NCBI GenBank assembly: GCA_026708115.1
Contig: JAPOVL010000012.1
Coordinates: 1-47,099 of the forward strand
DNA: 47,099 nucleotides
Reading direction: 5' to 3'
Origin: Chloroflexota bacterium
GTDB lineage: Bacteria > Chloroflexota > Anaerolineae > Aggregatilineales > Phototrophicaceae
A program made the position numbers and the translations under genes. A model generated the notes under the pieces. It saw only the letters and a program-made list of their open reading frames with translations, ran no database searches and was not told the DNA's origin. Positions within the stretch are counted from its first letter, which is position 1. Every line of letters starts with the position of its first letter. This document shows positions 1-7,162 of the stretch, one piece after another.

Positions 1-86
1 CCTACCCGTCCTCAGTGCCCTCCCAAACACATACGCCGCGATATAAGCCCCTCTCCCTTTATGGGATTTCCGCCCCCCGAGAACGG

Positions 87-259
87 CTGAGGACATGACA
101 GCTTTGATCCGATTGGCTATGAAAGCGACAGGACAACGATCACAAGCATCTTATTGGGCGAAAATTGTAGGGGCGACTCTGTGAGTCGCCCGAAATCGCC
201 ACAGAAATTACAAGTTTTGCAGCGGTATTCCGCCAAGTTAAAACCTGTCATGTCCTCAG
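87..259. mobile_element. MITE-like element with 15-bp inverted ends and 10-bp target duplication
   Basis: The element begins CTGAGGACATGACAG (87-101) and ends with its exact reverse complement (245-259). It is flanked by a perfect direct repeat CCGAGAACGG at 77-86 and 260-269, as expected for a target-site duplication. At 173 bp it is far too short to encode a transposase. Internally it carries the hairpin GGGGCGACTCTGTGAGTCGCCC-like sequence near 172-192. The ends match the end sequence found at 10950-10964, 37062-37076 and 40283-40297 apart from one base (T for G), which suggests one mobilising family. The family of the transposase is not identifiable from this. Confidence 0.85.
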
Positions 260-308
260 CCGAGAACGGGGGGACAGAGGGGGGAACAGGGTTTGGGGTG
301 AGGGCCGC

Positions 309-334
309 CCTCTGCGCTCTCTGCGCCTCTGTGG
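309..334 (+). repeat. 26-bp direct repeat, copy 1
   Basis: The sequence CCTCTGCGCTCTCTGCGCCT continues to CTGTGG and recurs identically at 463-488. It resembles the GC-rich 'CTCTGCGCCTCTG' interspersed repeats seen between genes in many environmental bacteria. It is not coding. Confidence 0.75.
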
Positions 335-462
335 TGAAATAAAAATGTACTGTGCCCGCCCGACCCACAACCCTGCAAACCTATGTCAGAACCCGTAGGG
401 GCGACCAATCTGGTCGCCCGAAATCCTACGCGCCCTACCATGTCGCCCGAGACCCTACCCAT

Positions 463-488
463 CCTCTGCGCTCTCTGCGCCTCTGTGG
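463..488 (+). repeat. 26-bp direct repeat, copy 2
   Basis: Identical to 309-334, 154 bp downstream in the same orientation. Confidence 0.75.
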
Positions 489-513
489 CCAAAAAATCTC
501 TCTGCGCCGACCA

Positions 514-625
514 GGGGGTACCCCCCCCCCCGTATACATACTGTATCTATACGGTCACCCAAAAAGGGGGCAAAATGAGGGCATCTTCCCAGCATTTGTG
601 GACCAATCGCGCTTCACAAAGCGCC
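514..625 (+). repeat. Poly-C/palindrome dispersed repeat, copy 1
   Basis: GGGGGTA is followed by 11 C (521-531). Then comes a 21-bp imperfect palindrome (532-552) with arms GTATACATAC and GTATCTATAC, and then a conserved GGTCACCC-AAAAAGGGGGCAAAATGAGGGC tract. The same arrangement recurs at 10850-10933 (minus), 40308-40430 (plus) and 47005-47099 (minus, cut off). The part after the palindrome is nearly identical to the 47-kb copy. Function unknown. Confidence 0.8.
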
Positions 626-859
626 CGCCCCGAGCAAATCTTTCCTGCTTTCGCTCAAGGATCTCATGTCGAGGACTGGCCAAAAGCACTTCAACCGAAA
701 AAGATACACTATTTGCGATGGGAGCGGCATGGGGTTGATAGTTTTATCGCGATCGACAACATGTCTGCCGAATGCGCTGTCGCCCATCGCTTCGCAAATG
801 CTGATTATTCAGCGCGCTGCTGTAGCGCGTCAGAGCGCGGTAACCGGCGCCAAACTGAC

Positions 860-888
860 TTGGAAAACGGTTTAAAGGCGTTTATAGT
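860..888 (+). promoter_or_regulatory. Candidate sigma-70-type promoter for the 944 gene
   Basis: TTGGAA (860-865), a 17-nt spacer and TATAGT (883-888) stand 55 nt before the ATG at 944. This is pattern-based only. Confidence 0.4.
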
Positions 889-943
889 ATGGCGACTACC
901 CGAAGTCATTGGCGCAGCGAATGCAATTTGAAAGCAATTTCAC

Positions 944-2449
944 ATGACGTCTAATGATCCCGCGCCGCTGGCTGCCAAAGCACATAGCCCTTTATGCGCC
1001 CAAGTTCCGCATTGGCAAAAGAATTCGCCCTTTCTGACGCGCGCCGCTGTATGCTGCCTGTTTGTCCTGCTTTTCTCGGTGGCTTCGGTCGCATTAGCGC
1101 AAAACGAAGCCCGCGACTACGCCATCACAACGCCCCTGGTAAATTACTCGTCAGACGGCGCGAGCGCAATTGTCACGCTTACCGTCACGAATCAAGGCAG
1201 TGACGCAGTTGAAGAATCAACGATCACGATTGCCTATAACGACTCCGGGCGGATCGTGGAAAGCGTTGATCTGCCCCCGCTTGCTTCGGGGGAGGTCTAT
1301 CCCTTTTCGGCGGAGTTGAAGTTGGACCAGTTTCCTGACGGCGATGTCTTTCTGAAAATCGAGGTCGGGATTGACCAATACGAGTTGGCGGGCAGTCCGA
1401 TCGCCCGCGACAATAGCCAGCTGTTCCGCATCAACGTTGCCGAAGCGCGTGAAGCGGCTACGGTCGGCGGTGCAGCCTCATTCGACAGTGTGGAATATGA
1501 CTTTGTCATCCCGCTGCTGAATATCGGCGTCAAGAATCTTGCAGAAGGCATTCAAATCAACGACAGCATATTCTCGGGGACGCAGATTCTCGTCGGCATT
1601 TTGGTGTTGGCGCTGGGCCTGGTGCTGCTCTGGTTCATCAGTCTGATTCTACGGCTGATTTTTCGGACTTCGCCTTCCTTTGACGTCTGGCAGCCACCCT
1701 ATGCCGCGGGCGCAGTTTTCGATCCAGATTCGACACAGGGGCGCCGTCAGAGTTGGCAGTACCACGCGCAGAACAGCGCCATCAATGCGCCATGCACGCC
1801 TAATCACCTGGTAGTCGTCAAGCGCCTGGTCAATGCCGAAGGGCGCAGTTTGGACTCATGGATGATCAAGGCGATTCGCAGTGAGCAATACGATATCTAT
1901 GGCCGCATCAGTCACTCTGAAGCGATCATGCCGCGCAAGTTCGTCAAGCAGTTGAACAAGATCGCCGGGCGTTCCGGCGAGATGGACAATCAGCAGTTGC
2001 ACGAAGCATTAAATCCCATCGCCAATCGTATGAGCAAAGCTGCGTTGCGCCGTATCGAAAAGCAGAATCGCAGCTTGCCAATCGCGCTGGACATACGCTT
2101 TGAAGGCGTTGCCGGTGAGGCGCATATTGTTTTTGAGCTCTATCAATGCCGCAATGCTGCCTGGCACCTTATCGATCAGTGGGAACCGGAATTAGGTATG
2201 ATTGGCGGCCGCATACCGGAACAATTCACTTACGCGCTCAACGGCATGCTGCCCGGCGAAAATTATCGCGAATTCAAAGCGCGCATTCCGCATGATCTGA
2301 CCCATTTGCTGGGCGGATTGCTCTACCACCATCAGCCCCCCACCGAGGCCGGCGCGTCGCCCGCGGCAGGCGAGCAAGATGTTGATTCAACCAGCGAGAG
2401 CAATCTCGACGAACCTTCAGACGACACCACAGAAGCCAACAACGTCTGA
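944..2449 (+). CDS. Secreted/membrane-anchored protein with CARDB-like domain, unknown function
   Basis: This is a 501-residue protein I do not recognise as a named family. Residues 34-52 form a hydrophobic signal segment ending ALA before Gln53. An extracytoplasmic stretch (about 58-165) reads like a CARDB/Ig-type beta-sandwich: alternating hydrophobic strands with 'VTLTVTNQGSDAV', as in cell-adhesion-related bacterial domains. A strong membrane segment at about 212-238 ends in basic residues. The remaining ~260 residues are presumably cytoplasmic and rich in charged, mixed alpha/beta sequence, ending in an acidic tail. The topology suggests a type I anchored protein sensing or binding outside and acting inside. 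The start ATG at 944 lacks a strong ribosome site; a start nearer the signal segment is possible. It stands alone, 50 nt before the PPOX gene in the same direction. Confidence 0.75.
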   Translation: MTSNDPAPLAAKAHSPLCAQVPHWQKNSPFLTRAAVCCLFVLLFSVASVALAQNEARDYAITTPLVNYSSDGASAIVTLTVTNQGSDAVEESTITIAYNDSGRIVESVDLPPLASGEVYPFSAELKLDQFPDGDVFLKIEVGIDQYELAGSPIARDNSQLFRINVAEAREAATVGGAASFDSVEYDFVIPLLNIGVKNLAEGIQINDSIFSGTQILVGILVLALGLVLLWFISLILRLIFRTSPSFDVWQPPYAAGAVFDPDSTQGRRQSWQYHAQNSAINAPCTPNHLVVVKRLVNAEGRSLDSWMIKAIRSEQYDIYGRISHSEAIMPRKFVKQLNKIAGRSGEMDNQQLHEALNPIANRMSKAALRRIEKQNRSLPIALDIRFEGVAGEAHIVFELYQCRNAAWHLIDQWEPELGMIGGRIPEQFTYALNGMLPGENYREFKARIPHDLTHLLGGLLYHHQPPTEAGASPAAGEQDVDSTSESNLDEPSDDTTEANNV

Positions 2450-2499
2450 GCGAATGTCGATAGCAACGATATAGCAGCCAATAGAAGGAGCTAATTCTC

Positions 2500-2910
2500 A
2501 TGTCCGTAACGATCGCAGACAATCTCAAGGACCTTTTGGAGCGGCCGATCGTCGTCGCCTTCGCCACGAGCAATCCCGACGGACAGCCGCAGGTGACGCC
2601 CGTCTGGGCAAGCCTGGAAGGCGACCAGATCTGGATTAATTCGGCGGTGGGACGCCGTAAGGATCGCAACGTCCGCGCCAACCCCAAAGTCACGGTGATG
2701 TCCCTGGATCCGCAAAACCCGTTTCACTGGGTAGAGGTCCGGGGCGAAGTCGTCGAGTTTGATGACAGCGCTGCCGCAGTGGCGCATATCAACAAGCTGT
2801 CGGGCTTGTATGCGGGCAACGATGACTACTATTCCTTTAATCCCGAGGGCCGAGGCAAAGAACAGCGCGTGATTTACAAGATTCGCCCGACCAGGGTCAA
2901 CGGCATGTAG
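2500..2910 (+). CDS. PPOX-class F420-dependent oxidoreductase
   Basis: The 136-residue protein has the compact split-barrel fold of the pyridoxamine-5'-phosphate-oxidase-like superfamily. Landmarks are 'FATSNPDGQPQVTPVW' (about 21-36), 'NSAVGRRKDRNVRANPKVTVM' spread over about 47-67, and 'VEVRGEVVEF' (about 77-86). The R-K-x-R-N-V-R-x-N-P-x-V block is the usual cofactor-phosphate signature of the F420/FMN subgroup (family knowledge, TIGR03618-like). Members reduce small substrates with F420H2 or bind FMN; the substrate cannot be read from sequence. A good Shine-Dalgarno, GAAGGAG, sits 9 nt upstream of the ATG. Length is normal for the family. Whether this organism makes F420 is not shown in the window. 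Confidence 0.88.
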   Translation: MSVTIADNLKDLLERPIVVAFATSNPDGQPQVTPVWASLEGDQIWINSAVGRRKDRNVRANPKVTVMSLDPQNPFHWVEVRGEVVEFDDSAAAVAHINKLSGLYAGNDDYYSFNPEGRGKEQRVIYKIRPTRVNGM

Positions 2911-3024
2911 CCGCTCGGCGGTCGCGTAGACACTGACCTGCGGCAGCGAAAAGGTCTGTAGCGCTCGCGTAAAATAGGAAGCCGTCTCGTCGATTGAGCG
3001 AAGTGGTTTAGATAAACGGGGCAA

Positions 3025-3888
3025 TCAAAGACGACCGGCGCGGCCGGTGTAATCGCGCAGGTACAGGAAGTCGTGCCCGATACTGCGCTTGGACAGTTTG
3101 GCGATATTGGGCATGGTTCGCTTGTAGTGATTGGCTTTGACCCGCTCCCAAATGCGGTCGACAAATTCGCTATCGAAGCCTTCCGCGGCGACCTCTTCCA
3201 CCGTAAAGCGCTCGTCGACCAGCAGCATCAGCACTTGATCGGCTTCGTCGTAGGTGAAGCCGAGTTCGTCCTCGTCAGTCTGCCCCACCCACAGATCGGC
3301 ACTGGGCGGCTTCTCAATGATTGAGCGCGGCACCCCCAGATGGGACGCGAGCTGGCGCACCTGGTACTTGTAGAGGTCGGCGATCGGATGCAAGGCCACG
3401 CCACTATCGCCGTAAATCGTGCTGTAGCCCAGCAGGAACTCCGTCTTGTTGCTCGTGCCCATCACCAGGCCACCCCAGGCCACGGACTGATCATAGAGCG
3501 TGATCATGCGCAGACGAGCCATGATGTTGCCCCGCCGCAGCTTGCTCATATCAGGGAATCGTTCGATCATGGGTTGGGCCATAGCGGTGATGGGCAGCGT
3601 CAGATGCGGCAAACCCAAGTCCTCGATGACCGCTTCAGCATCGTTCATGCTGCTGGGCGAAGACGTCTTGTACGGCATGCGCAAGGCCAAGACATTGTCC
3701 GCGCCCAAGGCCTGCGCGGACAAATAAGCGGACAGCGCCGAATCAATCCCTCCAGAGAGTCCGATCACCGCGCGGGACATCCCCGCCTTTGTGATACTGT
3801 CGCGAATGAAACCGGTCACAATACGCGTGGCCAGTTCCGGATTTACCTTAAGCCGATCCAGGACCAGATCGGTTTTTCCCCCGTTCAT
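3025..3888 (-). CDS. nadE: NAD+ synthetase, ammonia-dependent type
   Basis: NadE adenylates nicotinic-acid adenine dinucleotide and amidates it to NAD+, the last step of NAD biosynthesis. The 287-residue chain has the PP-loop SGGIDS at residues 45-50. The conserved 'PPSADLW-GQTDEDELGFTYDEAD' region (about 193-216) forms the NaAD and ATP site. There is no N-terminal glutamine-hydrolysing nitrilase domain, so ammonia is the likely nitrogen donor, and the length fits that subtype. It is convergent with the upstream PPOX gene and lies 15 nt upstream of the stop of the NTF2-like gene at 4260-3904, reading the same way, so the two may be cotranscribed. No defects seen. Confidence 0.95.
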   Translation of the reverse strand: MNGGKTDLVLDRLKVNPELATRIVTGFIRDSITKAGMSRAVIGLSGGIDSALSAYLSAQALGADNVLALRMPYKTSSPSSMNDAEAVIEDLGLPHLTLPITAMAQPMIERFPDMSKLRRGNIMARLRMITLYDQSVAWGGLVMGTSNKTEFLLGYSTIYGDSGVALHPIADLYKYQVRQLASHLGVPRSIIEKPPSADLWVGQTDEDELGFTYDEADQVLMLLVDERFTVEEVAAEGFDSEFVDRIWERVKANHYKRTMPNIAKLSKRSIGHDFLYLRDYTGRAGRL

Positions 3889-3903
3889 AGCAGCACCTTC
3901 GCT

Positions 3904-4260
3904 TCAGCCTCGCTCGACCGGCCGCAAAGCATAGTGGATGATCTGATGCGGATAGCTCTCGTTCACGACCATTTCCAGGCGCAATCGCGACGCGCCTTTT
4001 TCACCTCGCAAGATGACATCTATCGCGTAATCCTCGGCCTTTTCGATCTCTGCTACCTTCAAGCGACCATGCAGTTTACGAGTGGCCTTAAGGTCGAGCA
4101 GGCGGCGATCGGCCGGATTCTCCATCAAGATCAGGTCATAATAACTGCTGTGGACAAATTGCCGCAAGCGCTTGAAATCACCGGCATTGTAAAAGTTCAT
4201 CTGGGCAATAAAGCGGCGCCCGGCTTTGCTGGCGGCGATGCGTCCGGCGTTCTCGTTCAT
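3904..4260 (-). CDS. Small NTF2-like protein, function unknown
   Basis: I choose the ATG at 4260 (118 residues) because GGAAGGA lies 13 nt upstream; a longer reading to 4392 would overlap the divergent gene's leader and lacks a site. The sequence 'FIAQMNFYNAGDFKRLRQFVHSSYY' followed by alternating strands and 'PHQIIHYALRP' resembles the alpha+beta cone of SnoaL/NTF2-like proteins, where the last strand carries an 'I.H..L.P' pattern. These domains bind small molecules or act as enzymes in unrelated pathways, so no substrate can be inferred. It lies just upstream of nadE on the same strand and is divergent from the RDD gene across a 134-bp gap. Confidence 0.65.
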   Translation of the reverse strand: MNENAGRIAASKAGRRFIAQMNFYNAGDFKRLRQFVHSSYYDLILMENPADRRLLDLKATRKLHGRLKVAEIEKAEDYAIDVILRGEKGASRLRLEMVVNESYPHQIIHYALRPVERG

Positions 4261-4394
4261 GACGTTGCGCTCGTCCTTCCGTGCTGGCCAGGCAGCCGCG
4301 CGCCCGGCTATGCCAATGCGCAGCATATCATAACACATGCGGAGCGCAATCAAGTATGATACTCTACGGTGATAAAGATAGGGCGGGGGCAAGA

Positions 4395-5153
4395 ATGGCG
4401 GACAGATTAGCGGAGATACAAGAAGCGATTGACCGATTCCAAATGGACCGCGCCCGGGTACTGATCGACGAGGAACTGGATGAGAACCCGAGCGCCGATG
4501 CCTATTACCTGGCCTCTCAGGCGGCGCTCAGTCACGGTCAACGGATTGAGCATTTGCGCGCTGCACTGGAACTGGATCCTGATTTTAAAGCGGCCAGCGA
4601 TGAACTGGCCCAAATCATGCCCGCTCCCCAAAAAAGGCCGTCGGAGCCCGCGCCTGATCCTGCAACCGCGCCTGCTGAGCAAGTGGTTACTCTGGCGTCG
4701 GTGGGCAAGCGCTGGCTGGCAATCATAATCGACGGACTCATTGTGGGTGTCATGACGCTGTTGCTGGTGAGCGCTGGCGGCGCTTTCGCGACCATAGAAG
4801 CAGCAATGCTTTCCGGTGATCCGACAATGATGTCGGCAGCCATGTCGCAGTTGCAAAACGATGTGCTGGCGCTGAACTTCCTGGTGAGCGCGGTGTACAA
4901 CGTCGCCTTCATGACCATATTCAACGGACAGACCTTGGGCAAGATTATGCTGAAGCTACGGGTCATCAAGAAGAATGGTCGGCGCATCGGCATCCTTGAT
5001 GCCATCATACGCAACGTCTTCGGCTATACGATCAGCGGCATGTTCCTCTTGGGATATATCTGGGCAGGTTTTGACCGAGAGAAGCAGGCTTGGCATGATA
5101 AGTTGGCGGGTACGGTGGTCATTAGCGAGCGGGCCCTCGAGCAATCGGCGTAG
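4395..5153 (+). CDS. RDD-family membrane protein with N-terminal helical region
   Basis: The ATG at 4395 (252 residues) follows a GGGCGGGGGC tract. The first ~75 residues are helical and acidic with a TPR-like look ('PSADAYYLASQAALSHGQRIEHLRAAL'), followed by a Pro/Ala linker. The RDD domain occupies about 105-250. It opens with 'VGKRWLAIIIDGLIVGV' (the R-D pair of RDD), has membrane segments near 110-130, 160-180 and 205-230, a 'FNGQTLGKIMLKLRVI' motif between helices, and ends 'KQAWHDKLAGTVVI', the usual RDD terminus. RDD proteins are poorly characterised; some are linked to Na+/H+ transport. A fossil of the same C-terminus occurs at 5997-6137. Confidence 0.85.
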   Translation: MADRLAEIQEAIDRFQMDRARVLIDEELDENPSADAYYLASQAALSHGQRIEHLRAALELDPDFKAASDELAQIMPAPQKRPSEPAPDPATAPAEQVVTLASVGKRWLAIIIDGLIVGVMTLLLVSAGGAFATIEAAMLSGDPTMMSAAMSQLQNDVLALNFLVSAVYNVAFMTIFNGQTLGKIMLKLRVIKKNGRRIGILDAIIRNVFGYTISGMFLLGYIWAGFDREKQAWHDKLAGTVVISERALEQSA

Positions 5154-5183
5154 CGGTCACGATAATGAAAGGAGGACGAGGAG

Positions 5184-5648
5184 ATGAACAAGATCGAGAG
5201 CATAAACCTTATCTATCGCAATCCTGAAGTACGCGGCGGGCGTCCTTGCCTCGTGGGCACAGGTCTGCGTGTAATCGATATCGTGATGGCGATGCAGTTT
5301 GGCAATCGCAGCCCGGAGCAGATGGCGGAGGATTATCAGGTATCGCTGGCAAAGGTGCATGCGGCGCTGGCTTTCTATTACGAGAACAAGGAGGAAATAG
5401 ACGAGGACATCCGCGAGGATATTCGGATTGGGCTGGAGTTGGCGCAGGAAGGTTGGGGCCGACCGGAGAAATCCATTTTTCCTTTAGGTTTGACCCCGGA
5501 TCAACTGGACGCGCTGGTCAACTTGATCACGCGAGCAGAGGAAGAAGCCGACGACGACCAGCCGTTAACCCGGGCTATGAAGCGCCAGATGGTGGAAGAC
5601 TTCGTGGCGGGAAAAGCAATTGCTAAGGCAGCGGAATCTATTGGCTGA
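5184..5648 (+). CDS. DUF433-family antitoxin-like protein, copy A (extended)
   Basis: Residues 1-75 match the DUF433 fold: 'RNPEVRGGRPCLVGTGLRVIDIVMAMQFG' then 'SPEQMAEDYQVSLAKVHAALAFYYENKEEID'. DUF433 proteins are small DNA-binding helical proteins usually encoded just before a PIN-like DUF5615 protein and are regarded as VapB-type antitoxins. This copy has an extra ~70-residue C-terminal part containing 'GLTPDQLDALVNLI' and ending 'AGKAIAKAAESIG', which copy B at 6857 lacks. A strong Shine-Dalgarno, AAAGGAGGACGAGGAG, precedes the ATG. The stop overlaps the start of the DUF5615 gene by 8 nt, suggesting coupled translation. Over about 80 codons the DNA is nearly identical to copy B. Confidence 0.88.
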   Translation: MNKIESINLIYRNPEVRGGRPCLVGTGLRVIDIVMAMQFGNRSPEQMAEDYQVSLAKVHAALAFYYENKEEIDEDIREDIRIGLELAQEGWGRPEKSIFPLGLTPDQLDALVNLITRAEEEADDDQPLTRAMKRQMVEDFVAGKAIAKAAESIG

Positions 5649-5985
5649 GGAAAAGCTGCGATTCTTTCTTGACGAGAATATGCCTGTCGAACTGGCGAAT
5701 CAACTGAATCAGCGCGGAATAGACACCTTGACGGTGCGGGATATCGAAAGACTGAGTGAAAACGATCCGACTTTGCTGACTGTCGCCACAGCGGACGGTC
5801 GAGTATTGTGTACCCATGATCAGGACTACGTAGAGATCGCCAAGACGGGTGTAGAACATGCCGGTATAGTGATCGTGCCGGGAGAATATGAAGATATCGG
5901 AGTGATGGTCAATTATTTTAGATTACTGCATGGCGTCTACGGCGTTGAGGAGATGCTGAATCGAGTGGAGTATTTGTTTGATTGA
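5641..5985 (+). CDS. DUF5615 PIN-like toxin, copy A
   Basis: I place the start at the TTG at 5641, giving about 114 residues, because 'LAEEKLRFFLDENMP' then aligns with 'LAADEIRYYFDENMP' of copy B; a TTG at 5620 is possible. The signature 'FFLDENMPVELANQLNQRGIDTLTVRDI' with the early Asp-Glu-Asn, 'VLCTHDQDYVEIA' and 'HAGIVIVPG' is typical of DUF5615/Mut7-C-type PIN-like proteins. In these proteins acidic residues (here Asp in LDEN and the D-Q-D of CTHDQDY) form the presumed metal site of an RNase. It is paired with the DUF433 protein immediately upstream, the standard arrangement. Toxicity is inferred, not shown. Confidence 0.85.
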   Translation: MAEEKLRFFLDENMPVELANQLNQRGIDTLTVRDIERLSENDPTLLTVATADGRVLCTHDQDYVEIAKTGVEHAGIVIVPGEYEDIGVMVNYFRLLHGVYGVEEMLNRVEYLFD

Positions 5986-5996
5986 TCGGAAGTCAT

Positions 5997-6137
5997 GTAG
6001 CAGTTCCTTTGGTCGCGACAATCGGGCGGTTTCTGGTTCCGACCTGTTTGCGATCGATTGCGGATGACGAGGCGCAGGCACGGTATGATAGGCTGGCGGG
6101 TGCGGTTGTGGTTGATGAGCAGAAAGCCATCGGATAA
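5997..6137 (+). pseudogene. Fossil 3' end of an RDD-family gene
   Basis: The frame ends 'IADDEAQARYDRLAGAVVVD' plus six residues and TAA at 6135-6137. It mirrors the end of the intact RDD protein ('DREKQAWHDKLAGTVVISE'). There is no start codon with a ribosome site, and the upstream RDD motifs are absent, so only the last ~30 codons remain. It lies directly after toxin copy A, whereas the intact RDD gene lies directly before antitoxin copy A, so it marks a duplication breakpoint. Confidence 0.6.
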
Positions 6138-6302
6138 ATTGAAGATTGCCCCGATACCTTTTCAGGCTTCGATATTGCTTTTCGACATACTTTTAGATCA
6201 CCAAAACTCTGGGCACAAGACATGACTCATGCAATCACCACTCTGGCACAAGATACACAAAGGTTCTCCTAGATTTAGGACCTAGAAATCGACTCCATGC
6301 TT

Positions 6303-6557
6303 TCAATCATTTGACAGACGCCATGGTCCTTGGTCGCCACGCTTCTAGGGTTGAAGCACGCCATCCTCTCTAAGTCTGTTCCCGACCCATCGCATGTCAT
6401 ACTGCCACGTGTAAAAGTCGTCTCCAGACTTTCGAAGATCCGATTCGTGGAACTCCCATATATGCTTGCATATATCCACGATGCTAGCGCTTCCACCATG
6501 TGCCTCCAAAGCTTCGATAACCCACTCATCGAGCGTACCATCATTCTTTATCGTCAT
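6303..6557 (-). CDS. Small winged-helix-like protein interrupted by an in-frame amber codon
   Basis: The frame starts with ATG at 6557 behind TTAGGAGATGGAG, a good ribosome site. It reads 'LDEWVIEALEAHGGSASIVD' and on to 'FYTWQYDMRWVGNRLREDG', ending VLQP. This looks like the small HTH domains that accompany restriction or regulatory proteins ('W.YDLRW....LR..G'). A TAG occurs at 6345-6347; the same frame continues KRGDQGPWRLSND to a TGA at 6303-6305. 'G.WRL' is what I would expect at the true end of such a domain, so either the gene recently acquired the stop or it is read through. The short product is 70 residues, the longer about 84. The function is not known. Base composition here is AT-richer than the surroundings, consistent with acquisition. 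Confidence 0.55.
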
Positions 6558-6718
6558 TCTCCATCTCCTAAGTCTAATGTGTCACGAAAGCTTAATCGTC
6601 GGAAAGCATTTGAAATAACTCAACTATTCTGTGCCTTATATCTCTTGACATAGCAAGCGATTGTCCAATGCTAGCGATTTACCGAAGGTTGATCAGGCAT
6701 TGGTTCAGCTTCTATTTA

Positions 6719-6797
6719 CCATACCGCCTCACCCGCAAGTCGCACTGCTCCTAGTGCCCCATGAAGCCTTCGAGATCACAGAGGCGATCCCGATATG
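6719..6797 (-). pseudogene. Fossil 3' end of the hisD-like gene
   Basis: Read on the minus strand this gives [11 protein letters not shown], an in-frame TAG, then [11 protein letters not shown], matching the last ~25 codons of the dehydrogenase at 7538-8824 except for scattered substitutions. It is too short and broken to be functional. It sits just before antitoxin copy B, while the intact gene's end sits just after toxin copy B. Confidence 0.75.
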
Positions 6798-6825
6798 ACA
6801 TTATCGCGCCAGTTTAAGGTACAAT
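6796..6825 (+). promoter_or_regulatory. Candidate promoter for the second DUF433-DUF5615 pair
   Basis: TGACAT (6796-6801), an 18-nt spacer and TACAAT (6820-6825) lie 31 nt before the ATG at 6857, with TAGGAG as ribosome site. It overlaps the border of the hisD-like fossil. Pattern-based only. Confidence 0.35.
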
Positions 6826-6856
6826 GCAAGATGCTACAGCTAGCTAGGAGCCGGCG

Positions 6857-7162
6857 ATGAAGACGATAGAGAGCATCAATTTGATCTTTCGGGATCCTGA
6901 GATCCGTGGTGGGCGGCCCTGTGTACTGGGCACAAGCTTGCGCGTGATAGACATAGTGATGGCGATGCAGTTTGGCAATCGCAGCCCGGAGCAGATGGCG
7001 GAGGATTATCAGGTTTCGCTGGCAAAGGTGCATGCCGCGTTGGCTTACTATTACGAGAACCAGGAGGAAATCGACGACTACATCCGCGACCATAGCCGAG
7101 TAAGCAAGGAATACAAGGAAAAGCGTGTTGGCAGCCGACGAGATCCGGTACTATTTCGATGA
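6857..7162 (+). CDS. DUF433-family antitoxin-like protein, copy B (short)
   Basis: 101 residues; residues 1-78 are almost identical to copy A at 5184, including 'RVIDIVMAMQFGNRSPEQMA' and 'EDYQVSLAKVHAALA'. After 'YYENQEEID' the sequence diverges and ends early (KRVGSRRDPVLFR) instead of carrying the C-terminal extension of copy A. A short DUF433 protein of this size is the usual family length. The final 38 nt overlap the start of the DUF5615 gene in another frame, so the two products are probably translationally coupled. The likely role is antitoxin and autorepressor of its own operon (family inference). Confidence 0.87.
   Translation: MKTIESINLIFRDPEIRGGRPCVLGTSLRVIDIVMAMQFGNRSPEQMAEDYQVSLAKVHAALAYYYENQEEIDDYIRDHSRVSKEYKEKRVGSRRDPVLFR

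Larger units (their letters stand above)
1..859. other. Gene-free, repeat-rich region
   Basis: I see no credible protein gene here; the open frames are low-complexity shadows of repeats. The region contains a miniature inverted-repeat element (87-259), two copies of a 26-bp direct repeat (309-334, 463-488), a GGGGCGAC/GTCGCCC hairpin at about 398-420, and a poly-C/palindrome repeat beginning at 514. The interval between about 640 and 859 shows nothing I can name apart from the promoter-like sequence at its end. Confidence 0.7.

Noticed and set aside
521..531. Poly-C tract as a phase-variation switch
   Set aside because: No copy lies within or directly upstream of a gene in a position to shift a frame or promoter.
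3340..4359. 339-codon frame opposite nadE and the NTF2-like gene
   Set aside because: The sense-strand genes explain the sequence; the antisense product shows no recognisable pattern.
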